Assembly (NCBI RefSeq): GCF_963924675.1
Contig: NC_089220.1
Location: forward strand, 115,212,697 to 115,276,696
Direction of reading: 5' to 3'
DNA from: Phocoena phocoena
Lineage: Eukaryota; Chordata; Mammalia; Artiodactyla; Phocoenidae
Length of the DNA stretch: 64,000 nt
In this document: in pieces, positions 23,001 to 34,896 of the stretch
How positions within the stretch are numbered: position 1 is the stretch's first letter
How the letters are laid out: each line of letters begins with the position of its first letter
Made by a program: the position numbers and the translations under genes
Notes under the pieces: generated by a model
What the model saw: only the letters and a program-made list of their open reading frames with translations
Database searches by the model: none
What the model was told of the DNA's origin: nothing

Positions 23001-23900
23001 CTCTCATGATCCTTTGTATTTCTGCAGTGTCAATTGTTACTTCTCCTTTTTCATTTCTAATTCTACGGATTTCAGTCTTCTCCCTTTTTTTCTTGATGAG
23101 TCTGGCTAATGGTTTATCAATTTTGTTTATCTTCTCAAAGAACCAGCTTTTAGTTTTATTGATCTTTGCTATTGTTTCCTTCATTTCTTTTTCAGTTATT
23201 TCTGATCTGATCTTATGTTTTCTTTCCTTCTGCTAACTTTGGGGGTTTTTTGTTCTTTCTCTAATTGCTTTAGGTGTAAGTTTAGGTTGTTTGAGATGTT
23301 TCTGGTTTCTTGAGGTAGGATTGGATTGCTATAAACTTCCCTCTTAGACCTGCTTTTGCTGCATCCCATAGGTTTTGGGTCGTTGTGTTTTCATTGTCAT
23401 TTGTTTCTAGGTATTTTTTTATTTCCTCTTTGATTTTTTTCAGTGATCTCTTGGATATTTAGTAGTGTATTGTTTAGCCTCCATGTGTTTGTATTTTTTA
23501 CAGGTTTTTTTTCCTGTAATTGATATCTAGTCTCATAGCATTGTGGTCAGAAAAGATACTTGATACGATTTCAATTTTCTTAAATTTACCAAGACTTGAT
23601 TTGTGACCCAAGATATGATCTATCCTGGAGAATGTTCCATGAGCACTTGAGAAGAAAGTGTATTCTGTTGTTTTGGAATGCAATGTCCTATAAATATCGA
23701 GTCCTTCTTGTTTAATGGATCATTTAAAGCTTGTGTTTCCTTATTTTTTTTCGTTTTGGGTGATCTGATCATTGGTGAAAGTGGGGTGTTAAAGTCCCCT
23801 ACTATTACTGTGTTACTGTCCATTTCCCCTTTTATGGCTGTTAGCATTTGCCCTGTGTTTTGAGGTGCTCCTATGTTGGGTGCATACAAATAGGTCTTTT
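20051..23900 (-). mobile_element. 5'-truncated LINE-1, antisense, with target-site duplication
   Basis: An L1 of about 3.8 kb lies on the minus strand between direct repeats AAATAGGTCTTTT (20051-20063 and 23888-23900). Its A-tail (T's) and 3' UTR are at the left; the right end is inside the ORF2 endonuclease (MYAPNIGAPQ, VGDFNTPLSP), so ORF1 and the ORF2 start are missing. In the same orientation 23184 down to 22492 encodes the reverse-transcriptase region ([32 protein letters not shown]), and 20968 down to 20411 the ORF2 C-terminus with a Cys/His-rich stretch ([18 protein letters not shown]). Frames are broken in several places, so it is dead. Confidence 0.95.
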
Positions 23901-24249
23901 AAATTCCTCAGGGTTTTGTGACAGTTTATTTCTCACCTGTGACTGAATATTTGCTTGTACCTATGACCCTAAAGCAGTCATTTTCAAAGTACAGCCTGCC
24001 AACAAGATTGTTGGTCAAGACCAGCATTTTTAAAAAATGTTTTTAAAGTAGAACAGAAAATAGCAGTTTATTGCATTTAGTGTATGTATTATGTCCTGAA
24101 ACTCAGCTAAATCCAAGTGTTAACAAAAATGTCTTTTTCTTAAAAATGTGTGTATATGTGTATAGCCCTTATACATAAACAAGCATGCCTTAGAAGCTAT
24201 AGTTTGACTCCTTTAAGCAGGTAGTCAGACATTACATCACCAACAAAGG

Positions 24250-24970
24250 AGCAGACTGACATCATGTGATATGTTGCACCGAGAAAGATAGAACTTCTCC
24301 TCTATGTTGTATCCCTGCCAAAAGTGTTTAATTTAAATATGATCATGATGAAATAACTAGACATATTGAAATTGATGGACATTCTGAAAATAATTAAATA
24401 AACTGTCCTGAATTCTTAGAAAATACTAGTCTCATGAAAAAAGCAAAAAAGGTAGGGGAATCGTTCTAGAATCTAGATTAACGGAAAGTAAAGACACATG
24501 AAAAAAAATAAAACATGTGTGATCTTTGATTCTGGGAGTTGAAACAGCTAAAAAGGACACTCTTGGTACAATTACTTAATGTTAGGTTGGTATAGTATCA
24601 GTCACTATTAAATATTAGATATGTTATTAGGTATATTAGGTAATATTTTTGTGTTGATTAGATTTTTAGTGTGATCACTGTATTATCATTTTGTTGGAGA
24701 ATGTTTTTGTTCTTAGGAGATACATACTGTAGTATTTAGGAGTGAAGTATCATGACGACTGTAACTGTCTCTCAGCCATCCAGAAACAATATGTAGATAG
24801 ATAAACATGTTTGTGTAAATATAATGAGAGAAATAAAGCAGATGTGGCAGAATATTAACAATTGGTGAATCCAGGAAAAGAATGTATGGTGTTCATTGTA
24901 TTCTTCTTGTCACTCTTTGTGCTTGCAATTTTTCAGGATAAAAAGTTGGGAAAAATAAATGCAAACTGTA
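24250..24970 (+). repeat. Old L1 3' end, sense
   Basis: The ending AACAATTGGTGAATCCAGGA, GGTGTTCATTGTATTCTTCT and GGATAAAAAGTTGGGAAAAA resembles ancient L1 3' UTRs. The 5' boundary is uncertain. Confidence 0.55.
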
Positions 24971-25109
24971 GTTTGGTTAGCCAACTACATTACCCTGTTT
25001 TTTGAGGTAGGCTCTTAAATCTACCCATGAGCCACTTTTAACGGCATTAAGTGGCTTGGCATGCTGACTACAGTGCCTGTCACGGGAACTGAATGTGTCT
25101 CGGCATGGT

Positions 25110-25290
25110 GGTTAAGGGCAGCAGTTCGGAGTAAGATAAATCTTAGTTCCTATACCAGCTGAAACAAATACCTTGAGCAAGTTAACTCTCCTGAGCTGCA
25201 TCTATAGTTTTCTCATCTATAAAATGGGAATAATAATAGAAACTCCTTTGTAGGATTGTTTTAAGGATTAAGTACCTGTCGTGTAGGAGC
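25110..25290 (+). repeat. MIR, sense
   Basis: GAGCAAGTTAACTCTCCTGA, CTCATCTATAAAATGGGAAT, AGGATTGTTTTAAGGATTAA follow the MIR consensus. Confidence 0.7.
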
Positions 25291-26453
25291 ATGCAGCAGA
25301 TCTTAGCTATGATGGTGGCAGTGGTGTTGATGATGAAGAAGAAGACAGCAACAACAATTATGTTGCTGCCTTTGCAGCTAAGTCAGAGGTTCAGGGAGAT
25401 GATCAAAACCATCCATGGACTTTTTTCAAAACACAGGTTCCTGAGTCCTTCTCCAGACCCTCTGTGCCCGAATCTCTTGGTTGAGGCCTGACGTACTTTG
25501 TTGTTAGCACAGGATTCAACAGCAAACAAGAAATAGTCTCTGTCCTCCAGAAGCCTGTAGCTCAGTGGGCACTTAGTTATACGCCTGGTCACCAAATGTC
25601 AGAGAATGGGAGGGAGAAATTTCCATGGATGGATTAGGAGAGAAAAACCAAGGTTAGCATTTTGTGATGGAGAAGAAACTAATCAGGTTTACTTAAATTT
25701 TCTTTGCTTCCTATAGTTACTACAGAAGAAGACACTGGAGGGTGTGTGGACCATAAACTTTGAGATACCCTTGTCTTATGTTCTAATATGTGAGAAGCTA
25801 AAGTTATACAGCTGTTTTTTAACCAATGGTCCCAAACTTCTCACATCTGAATGAGTGTTCCCTGCTACATAGTTCCCTTGGGAAGCCAGATCGTTTCTTA
25901 ACTGGACTGTCGTTGCTTAAACATCTCTTTGCTCTACTTGGAAACTGCCTTTAAAACCAGTTTAGGACCCCACAAGAAAGCCAAGCTCATTGATTTGTGT
26001 ACATCACATTTTGGACTCATAGTGATATTACCCAGTTGATTCATTTGCCATAGTCATTAGACTTGTTTCCAGAAAATGTATCCCAAGATAAAGATATGCT
26101 ACTCCCAAGAATATTCAAAAGAATTCGTTAAAGATTCAGAATGTATTTGGGGTCTAGAAAAGTTTACAGTCACTATCATATCCTTGAAATAAGTACCTGA
26201 CTTCCCAAAGGTACAGCCTGACTTGGGTATGGGTGCATATGTGAATGGGTCTCATTATTTTAAATGAATCAAATATGGCCCCACACCTTGTCCAGATACT
26301 TTCAACATGAGGGCACTGGCTGCTGGGTTAGACCTTCAGGTTGTATATCAGTGTTTGAGATGTGGCATTTGTATAAAGTCCAGCCAAGAACAGTCACATG
26401 ATGGGTGATACCTGAGTGATTGAAATTTTTTTTCTTTTTTTTTGCCTATGCAG

Positions 26454-26503
26454 TTCCCAGTGCTGCTCCTCAGAATCTGTCTTTAGAAGTAAGAAATTCA
26501 AAG
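26454..26503 (+). CDS. NEO1: NEO1 e5: start of FN3-3
   Basis: A 50-base exon encoding VPSAAPQNLSLEVRNSK, the A strand and entry of FN3-3, with an N-glycosylation sequon NLS. The acceptor is TTTTGCCTATGCAG after a long T tract and the donor is AAG|GTAAAA, which is on the weak side. It begins with two bases of the Val codon started in e4 and ends in phase 0. FN3-3 is the only FN3 domain here split over three exons (e5-e7). Confidence 0.95.
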
Positions 26504-27453
26504 GTAAAACTTTATATTGCTGTTGTTCATTTTCTATTTGCCTCAGGAGAGCAAATAGAGAGGGAGATTCTGTATTAAAACAATCATAATCAAGCAAAGA
26601 AAAAAAGTAACATAGATATTACACTTGCCATTTTAAAGCTGGGCTTAGAAGCCAACTCTGGTTGATTCTGTTCAACTTTACTGCCTTTCTGTTGTGCAAA
26701 ATTACTTTAGCCTTTCTTCAAGTACGTTGCTATTATTATGTAAATCATGACATCCGGAACCTTGGTGACAGGTAGAAAGAAGTAAGTTGTTGTGTATGAT
26801 ACCATAGCCTGTTTAGTACTGTGAGGTGAGCCCAGTGTGAATCAAAGGCAGACGTCTGTCAGATGGTTGCATTGCTGAAGCTGTCCCTCCTGGTCAAGTT
26901 CACTGTGCACTGAAGGCCACGTGTGCCTCTCAGACGCCCAGAACCCCTACTGGGCTGCATAGACAACTGAGACAGTCAGTTCTTTCAAAAAGGACTATGG
27001 GACTCCTTTTCCTTTAAGAAACAAGCAGCTGTTGATTAACAGTCCCCTCTTTGAAAAGTTTTAGACAGAAATTGTCTAATTTTGCTGTTGCTACAGTGGA
27101 AGTAGAAGAGAACCTTACACCTAACAGTAGTTTACTTCCTAATCCACATGCCTCTGACCTTACGTTTTCCTTCAAAAACTTTCCTGAGACTTTTGCCCTA
27201 TGTCTTCATTCTGGCAAAATAAAGTGCCGAGCGTATGCTGCCCACAAATACAGTCTCCCCATTTGGTCTTTGATGGTTTTAAAATGAAACACTATTTTTG
27301 AGTGATTATTAAATAACTTAGTAAGACTCTGCCTGAACACTCCGTTGCTTTTATGGTTCCTTCTCTTACACACTGAATTCAGAGTAATAATACATAAAAC
27401 AGGACCGAGATTTGATATATTCGGTCTTTACCCTATAATCTTGTCTTTCCCAG
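26504..27453 (+). other. NEO1: NEO1 intron e5-e6
   Basis: Intron of 950 bases (GTAAAACT ... TTGTCTTTCCCAG). I recognise no repeat or other feature in it. Confidence 0.88.
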
Positions 27454-27601
27454 AGTATTGTGATTCACTGGCAGCCACCTCCTCCAGCCACACAAAATGG
27501 GCAGATCACTGGCTACAGGGTTCGCTACCGAAAGGCCTCCCGAAAGAGCGATGTCACTGAGACGTTGGTGACTGGGACACAGCTGTCACAGTTGATTGAA
27601 G
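27454..27601 (+). CDS. NEO1: NEO1 e6: middle of FN3-3
   Basis: Encodes [20 protein letters not shown] and [18 protein letters not shown], then [11 protein letters not shown]. The B-strand Trp is in IHW. The acceptor is TCTTTCCCAG before AGTATT; the donor is GAAG|GTAAGC. It starts in phase 0 and ends with the first base of a Gly codon. The basic RKASRKS segment is a conserved surface loop in neogenin. Confidence 0.97.
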
Positions 27602-27865
27602 GTAAGCTGCTTTGCACATAGGCGAAAGCTAGGAGATGGTGTCTCTCTCAGACATTGAATTGTGCTAGTCTAATGACTGCTCTGGGCCGTTGACTTACAC
27701 AAAGCAAAAATGGTTTAAAACAATTTGTAAGAGTTCAGTCTACTTCTGACTTGATACAAATTAGTGGAAAACACTTTTACAGGTTCTGCTATCTCTGGTA
27801 AATTGCATTTGAGTTTCATTGCCTTACTTGTGTTTTTCTGTGTTCTCTATGTCTTCTTTTTTGAA

Positions 27866-27897
27866 TATATATATACACACACACACACATATATAAC
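27866..27897 (+). repeat. (TA)n(CA)n microsatellite
   Basis: Alternating ATATATATATA, then nine-unit-like ACACAC, then ATATATA. Confidence 0.9.
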
Positions 27898-28554
27898 TCT
27901 TTTGTAATCTGAAAGAAAGGTAAAACAAAGCTATATAAGCAAAGAATCCACTCAGTCTAGTTGGTAGCAGAGGCCTACAAAATGACTTCTATAACACTGA
28001 CACCACTCAGGTATATGTGGCCTGAAACAACATTTGTGAATAGCCACAGCCACGCAATAATCATTCTTGCTTCTACAGACATGATAAAGTTCTAGAAAAT
28101 TCTGTCAAGGAGAGCTCTTTTGTATAGTTCTCCCTTTGTGTGAAACAGAGCAAGTGGCACACCTGATAAAAATGAACCCTAATCCATATAATCTGTATAG
28201 GTATAGGTTTCTGAAAATTGGAGAGCCAGTGACAGTGAAAAACTGTACTCCAGTAAACCAGCAAGCTTTTCTCTGTACTCCTCACCTCATGGATGAGATT
28301 GACTTCTTTCAAAATAGGAGAAGGTGAATGTTTGTCTTCAAGGGTATCTTTCAGTCTTCTAGTTTCCTCTCATAACCCCACAGCTCTAAGCTGCAGAAGG
28401 TAAATATGGCTGTAGGGGTGTTGCTGAGAAGTCTCACCAAAGGAGCATTACAGCAAAATTGGTCACGGATGTTCTTAAAAGTCAGTCTGATTTTACTCCA
28501 TCACAGATAAATAACATCTCCCAAAGATAAGGCTTTTATTTTGAATGTTTAATA

Positions 28555-28860
28555 GTAGATGTTTATTGTATACCAGGCACTCTTCTTGTTTCTAATAAAT
28601 AAAAGTAGATACAGTCCTTGCCCATGAGGAGACTATTCGTTTTCTCAGTGGAACATTTGATGTATAAGCAGAGTACCACTTTCATCATAAAAATAGCCTT
28701 TTCTTTATCAAGAAAATTCTTGCATTTTAAAATCATATTTAGATTCATTCATTTGTTTAATAGACTTTATTGAACTTTTATTAGCAGGTACTGGCACTGA
28801 GTATACAATGATGAGCAAAAGTGGAGATCATTGTTCTCTTGAAGCATTAACTTGAAGCTG
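28555..28860 (-). repeat. LINE-2 3' ends, antisense
   Basis: Two reversed L2 termini: TGTTTATTGTATACCAGGCA (28559 on) and TTCATTCATTTGTTTAATAG with GTACTGGCACTGAGTATAC (from 28744). Confidence 0.55.
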
Positions 28861-29084
28861 ATAAGTATTGGAGAACAGTATGGGTTCCCAAGATCCTGTA
28901 CTGAACAACAAATTATAGGATTTTAAGTTTTAGCCAGAAGTAATTGTTGTGTCTTCTTTTTGTACCACTTACAGCACTAAACACATTCTGCCGTATCTTT
29001 ATAATATGAATCAAGTGCCTTGGTTTTAGTCGATGAGCTCTCTAGGTTATCTTGAGGGAGAGGAGCTCAGCCTTTACACTCACA

Positions 29085-29155
29085 CGTCTCTCTCACTTGC
29101 ACTTGCTTATGTGCACTCTCTCTCGCACTTGCTCTCTCCCTCTCTTACATTCCAA
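29085..29155 (+). repeat. CT-rich low-complexity tract
   Basis: Repeated TCTCTC and CACTTGC units, polypyrimidine on the sense strand. Confidence 0.75.
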
Positions 29156-29609
29156 CTCCCCAGAGGAGAGGGAATGACAATCTGATTGGTTGAATTCTTC
29201 CAAGTCCTCAATTGAACCATGTTTGTTGTCTGTTAAAGTTACAAATGCTTGTGTAGCCCACTCTGGCACGTCCTGTTCAGTGTGTGCAGGGAGGAGACAG
29301 AGAGGTAAACTGACTTGGCCCCAGCTTTTCTGCTTCTCCTCCTGTCTTGCTTCTTGCTTTCTTGTGGACAAACAGAATCAGGATGGGCCTGCAGAGGACA
29401 GAACCTCCCATCTCTCCTCTCACACCACGTGACAGGATTGATTAACTGAGCAAGGGCTCATCCTGCATCCTAGCCAACTTCTCTCTCAGTAGCTCTCTCT
29501 TTGGAGTTTCTGCACTATGTTGCTGGCCAAAGATACTGTTATTTGAATATGGGGAAGTAGGATAATTTTTCATAACCCTCACAAGACCTATCACAATACC
29601 TAGAATCTA

Positions 29610-29710
29610 AGTGCTCTAAAAATGTGTGCATGTGAACTGTACACTTAAAAATGACTAAGATGATAAATTTTATGTTATATGTATTTTAACACAATAAAAA
29701 GAGAAAAAAA
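29610..29710 (+). repeat. Old L1 3' terminus, sense
   Basis: TGAACTGTACACTTAAAAAT, AAGATGATAAATTTTATGTT and ATTTTAACACAATAAAAAGA match the 3' end of ancient L1 elements. Confidence 0.6.
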
Positions 29711-30451
29711 TGGAAGCATGAATATATGAATAGCTGACCATATTATTGACTGTTACCCCACTTTGTAGGATAGACTTTTACATGTAGATCTTTGTTGCCT
29801 TTGGTACATTGGTATATCAGGTACTTTGTTAGCTGATAGTAAATATGAAAGATTGCATAGTAGAGAGGCTTTATTTCTCTTTTACTTATAGTATATACTT
29901 ATGGGCAATAGGCTGTTGAGAAATAGATTTCTAGGCCATATTTGATGTTTAAAATTTTTTCTACTGTGGTTATGGGGTGGCCCAGAGAACAGAGGTAAAC
30001 TGGTAGGTGTTATACCTCTGCATTATTTTCTGGTCTTTGGTGTCTTTGAGACCAACTGACTTTGTTCCTTTGTTGTAACTCTTTCATTCCTTTGGCCTCT
30101 TTTTGGCCTTGGCCTCCTTAGTAACAAAACGAAGGGATTGCATTAAGTGATCTCTAAGATGCCTTTAAGCTCTTTTAAAAGATCTGAAGTCTCCTGAGAG
30201 CTTTACTCATTTTGTTTTCCTCTTGGATTTTGTGGGCTTTAGCCTCTACTTCAGAGGTAGGAGCTCCTCTGTGCTGTATTTATGTATTGCTTGTTCTGTA
30301 TTAACTTTAACTGGAATGTTATCAAGATAGTAGCTTTTTATTAAGTTGGTGGATGAGATATTTGCTTTAATGAGAGATTGCTGATCTTTTGTTTTTCCAA
30401 ACCTCTTGTTTCAGCCCTTTTTTTTTTTTTTTTCTGTCGTTTGGGTTGCAG

Positions 30452-30562
30452 GTCTTGATCGGGGGACTGAATATAATTTCCGAGTGGCTGCTCTAACAAT
30501 CAATGGTACAGGCCCTGCTACTGACTGGCTGTCTGCTGAAACTTTTGAAAGTGACTTAGATG
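30452..30562 (+). CDS. NEO1: NEO1 e7: end of FN3-3
   Basis: Completes FN3-3: [20 protein letters not shown] and [16 protein letters not shown]. The F-strand Tyr is in TEYNFRV and NGT is a possible N-glycosylation site. The acceptor is GGGTTGCAG after poly-T and the donor is GATG|GTAAGA. The exon has 111 bases (37 codons' worth), with two bases entering from the e6 Gly codon and one leaving into e8, so skipping it would keep the frame. Confidence 0.97.
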
Positions 30563-31655
30563 GTAAGAACAACAATCGGCAGGATTGGCACAGGCTAGGT
30601 ACTGACTGAAGTCAAATGAGTCAAACTGGAAAGGCACAGATTTTGGGTGTTGTGTGGCTTAAATCTGTGAACTTTAGTGGATTTATACTGCTGTCATTCC
30701 TGTAATACAGCAAGTCTCCTGGAATGGTTTTTTTTTTTTTTTTTTTTTTTTAAGAGAGAACCGTCCCTTTAAGCAGAACCAGCACAAGTAAAAATGTACA
30801 AGTGCTTTAAGTCTGGTTTTTTACCAAGGCCGTCAAGTAGATAAATGATCTAAAATTTAAGGCCGAACCACATAAATTGTGCCTTTATTTCAGTTACAGT
30901 TTCCCTCTTCCCTTAGTCCTGGAAACCTTTCCCTTTTTCTCACCTGTTTATTCAGTAACTCCATGTGGGTGTGTGTATGTACCTTTATCAGAGACAGGTG
31001 CTGCACTTAAAAGACAAAAGACCTGGGTATTTACTCTAATTCTTTGTTTACTAATTTTTAAATAGTGGTAGAAATTTATGCCTTGAAATAATGTAAGTGG
31101 AAGGTACTGTAAATTGCCACCTTTTAAAGCCTCTTAGTCTCCCACCATTTAAATCAATTTGTGGTTCTAAAGTTTCATATTTTCTGATTTACCGTATTAC
31201 TTTGGGGAGTAAATAATTGATATCATTGCTGTAATATGATACTTGATCACCTGTTGACAGCAGGCTTCTAATTAGTTGATGTTGTGCCTTTCTCATTCCA
31301 CCTGGTAGAGTTTGGGAATCAGATGTAGGACCAAGAGGAATGGGTAACAATTGAAAGACAATTTATTTGTTTTTCTCCATTGGGAAGACATTCTTGGATC
31401 TCTTTCTCTTCCCTTCCAAATTAATACTGCAGTGTTTTGTATTTCAGGCTGTTTGAGTTTGTTTTCTTAGACTGCAGTGAAACCATGGGCCATACTTTAC
31501 TGTACATACAGATTCTCTGAATTCTTGGGCAAAATGGAAAAAACTAAGCCCCAAATAATTGGGCAGAAGGCTGAACACCATTTCCCAAGCATGATGAAAT
31601 ATTCTAAAGGAAAGTGGCTCTGGATATCATCCTGCTTTTCTGTTTTCCTTCCCAG
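30563..31655 (+). other. NEO1: NEO1 intron e7-e8
   Basis: A 1.1 kb intron (GTAAGAAC ... TTTTCCTTCCCAG) with a pure poly-T tract at about 30727-30752. I recognise no other repeat. Confidence 0.87.
30727..30752 (+). repeat. Poly-T tract
   Basis: An uninterrupted run of about 25 T's. No SINE body or LINE is attached, so it is a simple repeat. Confidence 0.9.
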
Positions 31656-31850
31656 AAACTCGTGTCCCCGAAGTGCCTAGTTCTCTTCACGTCCGCCCAC
31701 TTGTCACTAGCATCGTAGTAAGCTGGACACCTCCGGAGAATCAGAACATTGTGGTCAGAGGTTATGCCATTGGTTATGGCATTGGCAGCCCTCATGCCCA
31801 GACCATAAAAGTGGACTATAAACAGCGCTATTACACCATCGAAAATCTGG
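31656..31850 (+). CDS. NEO1: NEO1 e8: first part of FN3-4
   Basis: Encodes [17 protein letters not shown], the B-strand core [36 protein letters not shown] and [11 protein letters not shown]. The acceptor is TTTTCCTTCCCAG and the donor is CTGG|GTATGT. It has 195 bases and ends with the first base of the Asp codon in e9. From published structural work on neogenin and DCC, FN3-4 and FN3-5 carry the netrin-1 contacts, so this exon is likely part of the ligand interface. Confidence 0.97.
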
Positions 31851-31889
31851 GTATGTGTGCTAAGTAGAGGAAGTAATCGCACATGTGAT

Positions 31890-32820
31890 TTCTTTCTTTC
31901 TAACTTTTTATTGTGTAATTTATTTTTACAGAAAACTTTCAAAAATAGTACAAAGAATTTTTATATATCCTTCACCCAGATTCCCCAGAGGTTAACGTTT
32001 TACCACATATCCTTTATCTGCTGTATGTACCTGTATTTTTTTTTCGCAGAACCGTTTGAGAGTAAGTTGCAGAGATGATGCCCCTCTCTGTCCACTCATA
32101 TTTACTTTTAATTTGCATTTCCTAAAAATAAGGGCATTTTCTAATATAACCACAGTGCAGTTATCAAAATGAGCAAATTAACTGTGAAACTATCTAAAGA
32201 CTTCATATTTTACTAGTTGTCTCATTAATGTCCTTTATAACAAAAGAAAAACATTGTTTTCTGTTGCAGGATCACATGTTGTATTTATTGTTTCTTATTA
32301 GTTTTCTTTTATATGAAACAGTTCCTTGTTTTTTTCTTGACTTCCATGACTATGACATTTTTGAAAAATACATATAGACCATTTATATTTTATAGAATGT
32401 TCCTCAGATTAGACTTGTGTAATATTTCCTCATTACATTCAGCTTATGCATTTTTGGAAGGAGTGACATAGATGCATGTGTTCTTGTCAGTACATCATAT
32501 CAGGAGGCACATGAGAGTCTAATGCTAGTGATGTTAACTTTAACCACTTGGTTAAAATGGTATCTCCCACATTTCTCCACTATAAAGTTATTATTTTTTC
32601 CCCTTCATAATTAAAAAGTACCTTGTAGGGGAGGTACCTTGAATCTTTGCAAATATCTTGTTTCTTGTCGAACTTTTACTCACTAGTTTTAGAGTCTTTA
32701 GTTAACAGTTATTACTGTCGTGTTTCCCAAGTGGTGATTTCCTAATTCCATTATTTCTTCTACATTTATTAGCATTCTTTGGTAAGAAGGAGCTTTCCTT
32801 CTCTTCATAGTGAAAGAGCG
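31890..32820 (-). repeat. Old LINE-like repeat, class uncertain
   Basis: Text such as CTTTTTATTGTGTAATTTAT, TCACCCAGATTCCCCAGAGG and TTCTAATATAACCACAGTGC resembles an ancient L1-type 3' region that is common in mammals, probably antisense. I cannot name the subfamily. Confidence 0.4.
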
Positions 32821-33063
32821 GCCAATGGGAGTCTCTTTATGACTAGTTTCTCTGTCCGTTTGACATCTCCCATCTTTCTTTGAGCACTTTCTTTCTTTTT
32901 GACACAGTAAGATGTTACAGGCTTATCTGGTATTTTCCTAGCCTTTGCCCTTGAATCAGCTATTGCTCCTGATTTTTTATAAATGATATTTAGAAACCAG
33001 TATCTGAGCACTGTACATGCTCATTGTTACTGGGGTAGAAATCCTGAGGAATCTATTAAAAAG

Positions 33064-33264
33064 GCTACTAGGGGCTTCCCTGGTGGCGTAGTGGTTGAGA
33101 GTCCGCCTGCCGATGCAGGGGACACGGGTTCGTGCCCCGGTCCGGGGAGATCCCACATGCCGCGGAGCGGCTGGGCCTGTGAGCCATGGCCGCTGAGCCT
33201 GCGCGTCCAGAGCCTGTGCTCCACAATGGGAGAGGCCACAACAGTGAGAGGCCCGCGTACCTCA

Positions 33265-33296
<32 letters not shown>

Positions 33297-33299
33297 CTA
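33064..33299 (+). mobile_element. CHR SINE (short form) with target-site duplication
   Basis: Body at about 33071-33292, between GCTACTA at 33064-33070 and GCTACTA at 33293-33299 (longer if the A-rich flank is counted). The A-tail has about 28 A's, which points to a young insertion. Sense orientation. Confidence 0.94.
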
Positions 33300-33406
33300 A
33301 AACTATAACTGTGTTTAAAAGGTCACAATTGACTATATTACAAAGTCAATATATAGAAACAGTTGTATTTCCACATACTAACAATAAGCAATTGGAAATT
33401 GGAATT

Positions 33407-33942
33407 AAAATAACAATACCACCATCAACAGAGGAATGGGTAAAAAAGTTGTGGTACATATATACAGTGGAATATTAGCCATAAAAAAGAACAAAGTAAT
33501 GCCATTTGCAGCAACATGGATGGACTTAGAGATTGTCATAGTGAGTAAAGTCAGACAGAGAAAGACAAATATGATATGATATTGCTTATATGTGGAATCC
33601 AAAAAGAGGGGTACAAATGAGCTTATCTACAAAACAGAAATAGAGTTACAGATGTAGAAAATAAACTTACGGTTACCAGGGTTAGTAAGGGGGAGGAGAG
33701 ATAAATTGGTAGAGTGGTATTGACATATACACACTACTATATATAAAATAGATAACTAATAAGGACCTACTGTGCAGTGCAAGAGACTCTACTCAATACT
33801 CTGTAATGGCCTATATGGGAAAAGAATCAAAAAAAGAGTGGATATATATGTATAACAGATTCACTTTGCTGTACACCTGAAACTAACACAACATTGTACA
33901 TAACTATACTCCAGTAAAAATTTTAAAAAATAAAAATACCAC
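33407..33942 (+). mobile_element. L1 3' end, sense, inserted in the old L1
   Basis: A 5'-truncated L1 of about 0.5 kb: AACAGAGGAATGGGTAAAAA at the start, CACCTGAAACTAACACAACA and TATACTCCAGTAAAAATTTT at the end. Its flanks AAAATAACAATACCAC (33407-33422) and AAAATAAAAATACCAC (33927-33942) differ at one base and act as the target-site duplication. Confidence 0.85.
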
Positions 33943-33982
33943 TTAATAGCATCAAAAATGTGAAGTACTTAGGAATAAACTT

Positions 33983-33983
<1 letters not shown>

Positions 33984-34034
<51 letters not shown>
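33984..34034 (+). repeat. (AT)n microsatellite
   Basis: About 24 uninterrupted TA units inside the old L1. Prone to length change and cruciform extrusion. Confidence 0.95.
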
Positions 34035-34036
<2 letters not shown>

Positions 34037-34173
34037 ATCTGTGCACTGAAGAGTGGAAAATGATGGCTGAGAGAAATTAAAGAAGACTTAAATAAATGGA
34101 GATACCATGTTCATGGATTGGAAAACAGTATATTACAATGACAGTCTTCTCCAATGCAATCCCAAGTAAAATC

Positions 34174-34896
34174 CCAGTAGACTTTTTTTTTTTTTGAGAA
34201 AGAATTACTTTGTTATTTTTTTTTTTAACATCTTTATTGGGGTACAATTGCTTTACAATGGTGTGTTAGTTTCTGCTTTATAACAAAGTGAATCAGTTAT
34301 ATATATACATATGTTCCCATGTGTCCTCCCTCTTGTGTCTCCCTCCCTCCCACTCTCCCTATCCCACCCCTCCAGGCTGTCACAAAGCACCGAGCTAATA
34401 TCTCTGTGCCATGCGGCTGCTTCCCAGTAGCTATCTACCTTACTACGTTTGTTAGTGTGTGTATGTCCATGACTCTCTCTCGCCCTGTCAAAGCTCACCC
34501 TTCCCCCTCCCCATATCCTCAAGTCCATTCTCCAGTAGGTCTGTGTCTCTATTCCCGTCCCACTCCTAGGTTCTTCATGACATCCTTTTTTTTCTTAAAT
34601 TTCATATATATGTGTTAGCATACGGTATTTGTCTTTTTCTTTCTGACTTATTTCACTCTGTATGACAGACTCTAGGTCTATCCATCTCATTACAAATAAC
34701 TCAATTTCGTTTCTTTTTAAGGCTGAGTAATATTGCATTGTATATATGTGCCACATCTTCTTTATCCATTCATCCGATGATGGGCACTTAGGTTATTTCC
34801 ATCTCTGGGCTATTGTAAATAGAGCTGCAATGAACATTTTGGTACGTGACTCTTTTTGAATTTTCATATACCCTGAGAAAACCAGTAGACTTTTTT
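34174..34896 (-). mobile_element. L1 3' end, antisense, inserted in the old L1
   Basis: Truncated L1 on the minus strand flanked by CCAGTAGACTTTTTT (34174-34188 and 34882-34896). It has the young L1 3' UTR in reverse (ACATCTTTATTGGGGTACAA, TTGCTTTACAATGGTGTGTT), then a short piece of the ORF2 C-terminus. Confidence 0.92.

Larger units (their letters stand above)
19662..26453 (+). other. NEO1: NEO1 intron e4-e5
   Basis: A 6.8 kb intron (GTGAGTC ... TGCCTATGCAG with a T-rich tract before it). It contains a MIR (19710-19920), a 3.8 kb antisense L1 (20051-23900), an old L1 3' end (24250-24970) and a MIR (25110-25290). Nothing recognisable in 23960-24250 or 25300-26440. Confidence 0.85.
27602..30451 (+). 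other. NEO1: NEO1 intron e6-e7
   Basis: A 2.85 kb intron (GTAAGCT ... TTTGGGTTGCAG with poly-T at 30418-30433). It carries a TA/CA simple repeat (27866-27897), L2 scraps (28555-28860), a CT-rich stretch (29085-29155) and an old L1 terminus (29610-29710). Nothing recognisable in 27900-28550 or 29715-30415. Confidence 0.85.

Noticed and set aside
20411..23236. Several long open frames on both strands
   Set aside because: Minus-strand frames are broken parts of L1 ORF2; plus-strand frames are their shadows with hydrophobic, low-complexity translations.
31604..31942. Minus-strand open frame of 112 codons over e8
   Set aside because: Antisense shadow of NEO1 e8.
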